Positions 22,421-23,154 of a DNA stretch of 23,154 nt are shown one piece after another. The translations under genes were made by a program, and so were the position numbers. The DNA comes from an uncultured Eubacteriales bacterium (lineage in GTDB: Bacteria; Bacillota; Clostridia; Oscillospirales; Acutalibacteraceae). Every line of letters begins with the position of its first letter. The first letter of the stretch is position 1. The notes below the pieces were generated by a model that did no database searches, was not told the DNA's origin, and saw only the letters and a program-made list of their open reading frames with translations. The stretch is taken from the NCBI GenBank assembly GCA_934675165.1, contig CAKUPP010000017.1, positions 1 through 23,154 of the forward strand. The letters are read 5' to 3'.

Positions 22421-23154
22421 TTACCTTGTAATTGGACAACCGTCAAATGCATTTTCTCCTATAGTTCTAATACTCCTTGGAATTACTACCGATCTTAAAT
22501 TTACACACAGACTAAAAGCTCTCTCGCCTATGCTTATAACACCTTCTGGCATCTCCATTAAGTTTAATTTTTCACAATTACTAAATGCGTAATTTCCTAT
22601 TCTTGTTACACCTTTGGGAATTATTATTAGACCCAAATTTTTACAATCCTTAAAAACTCCATTGCCTATCACTGTAACATCTTCTGGAATTTCTATTGTG
22701 TTTAATTTTTCACAATTATTAAACGCACAATCTCCTATTCTTGTTACACCTTTGGGAATTATTATTAACTCCAAATTTTTACAATCCTTAAAAGCTCCAT
22801 TGCCTATCACTGTAACATCTTTGGGAATTTCTATTGAATTTAATTTTTCACAACTACTAAAAGCATAATCTCCTATACTTGTTACACTTGTTGGAATTAT
22901 TATTGATCCCAAATTTTTACAGCCGCTAAAAGCTCCATTGCCTATTTCTTGAACACCTCCTAGAATTTCTATTGATTCCAAATTTTCGCAATTACTAAAA
23001 GCGTAATCTCCTATACTTGCTACACTTGTTGGAATTATTATTGATCTCAAATTTTTACAGCCACTAAAAGTTCCATCGCCTATTTCTTGAACATCTCCTA
23101 GAATTTCTATTGATTCCAAATTTTCGCAATTACTAAAAGCGTCATCGCCTATAC
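22421..23154 (-). CDS. BspA-like leucine-rich repeat protein, C-terminal part (runs off the window)
   Basis: The frame is open through the right edge, so the true start is outside; the apparent start at 23119 is an internal Leu codon (TTG) in NLESIEIL. About 244 residues are visible, made of 23-residue LRR_5 (BspA/TpLRR) units such as IGDYAFSNCENLESIEIL. Units alternate between two types, giving a 46-residue (138-base) higher-order repeat with about five copies. The chain ends with FDGCPITR and a stop, with no sorting motif or membrane segment at this end. Proteins of this type are usually surface-exposed and bind host or other ligands, but no signal peptide can be checked. The terminator at 22313-22355 follows. 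Confidence 0.88.
   Translation of the reverse strand, partial: IGDDAFSNCENLESIEILGDVQEIGDGTFSGCKNLRSIIIPTSVASIGDYAFSNCENLESIEILGGVQEIGNGAFSGCKNLGSIIIPTSVTSIGDYAFSSCEKLNSIEIPKDVTVIGNGAFKDCKNLELIIIPKGVTRIGDCAFNNCEKLNTIEIPEDVTVIGNGVFKDCKNLGLIIIPKGVTRIGNYAFSNCEKLNLMEMPEGVISIGERAFSLCVNLRSVVIPRSIRTIGENAFDGCPITR
22430..23154. repeat. tandem 138-base repeats in the LRR gene
   Basis: The LRR coding region is built from near-identical 138-base units, each a pair of 69-base halves. Phrases such as gttacac(c/t)tttgggaattattatt and ttttcacaattattaaa recur at this period. The units near 22990-23130 and 22850-22990 are the most alike, pointing to recent expansion by recombination. Confidence 0.75.

Noticed and set aside
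22430..23154. Regular repeats that could suggest a CRISPR array
   Set aside because: The repeats are in frame, contiguous and encode leucine-rich repeats; there are no unique spacers between conserved repeats.

Overview
The window is AT-rich (roughly 30% GC by eye). It carries Gram-positive Shine-Dalgarno sites, A/T-rich sigma-A type promoters and U-tract terminators. It also shows a Firmicutes/Clostridia gene repertoire: glmU-prs-pth, tlyA-nadK, lepA-hemW, a two-subunit transketolase, PduL, a single-cluster ferredoxin and BspA-type leucine-rich repeats. I read it as a chromosomal segment of a low-GC anaerobic Clostridia-like bacterium; the species cannot be named. Stop codons behave normally, and an unusually large share of genes seem to start at TTG or GTG.

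Layout. (1) 1-1320, + strand: a radical SAM/SPASM enzyme after what may be the tail of another gene, closed by a terminator. (2) 1436-3010, - strand: rsmH, an FtsL-like division protein, then tRNA-Leu(CAA) with its own promoter and terminator. (3) 3348-8446, - strand: one promoter at 8418-8446 precedes glmU(short)-prs-pth-tlyA-nadK-pduL, a housekeeping operon for cell-wall precursor, PRPP, tRNA recycling, rRNA methylation, NADP and acyl-phosphate metabolism. (4) 8535-10805, - strand: cdd and split transketolase under one promoter. (5) 10890-11175, - strand: a rod-folding structured RNA of about 190-200 nt, 6S-like, with its own extended -10 promoter and terminator. (6) 11286-12790, + strand: ferredoxin (own promoter and terminator) and a secreted M23 peptidase. 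(7) 12811-22077, - strand: pnp, three paralogous membrane-anchored GT2 proteins, lepA, hemW and tsaD. (8) 22421-23154, - strand: the C-terminal part of a BspA-like leucine-rich-repeat protein running off the window.

Most genes are core information-processing or central metabolism. The accessory material is the radical SAM enzyme, the glycosyltransferase trio inserted between pnp and lepA, and the LRR protein. The three GT2 proteins share an N-terminal anchor that by the positive-inside rule would place their catalytic domain outside the cell, which is not where GT2 enzymes normally work; the third copy has lost key motifs and seems frameshifted.

The most intriguing signals are: (a) three genes (pduL, tlyA, hemW) where the best Shine-Dalgarno lies far upstream of the start and an intervening hairpin would restore normal spacing; (b) the 6S-like RNA; (c) the extracytoplasmic-looking GT2 cluster; (d) a GlmU lacking most of its acetyltransferase domain. 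None of these was tested by computation here.
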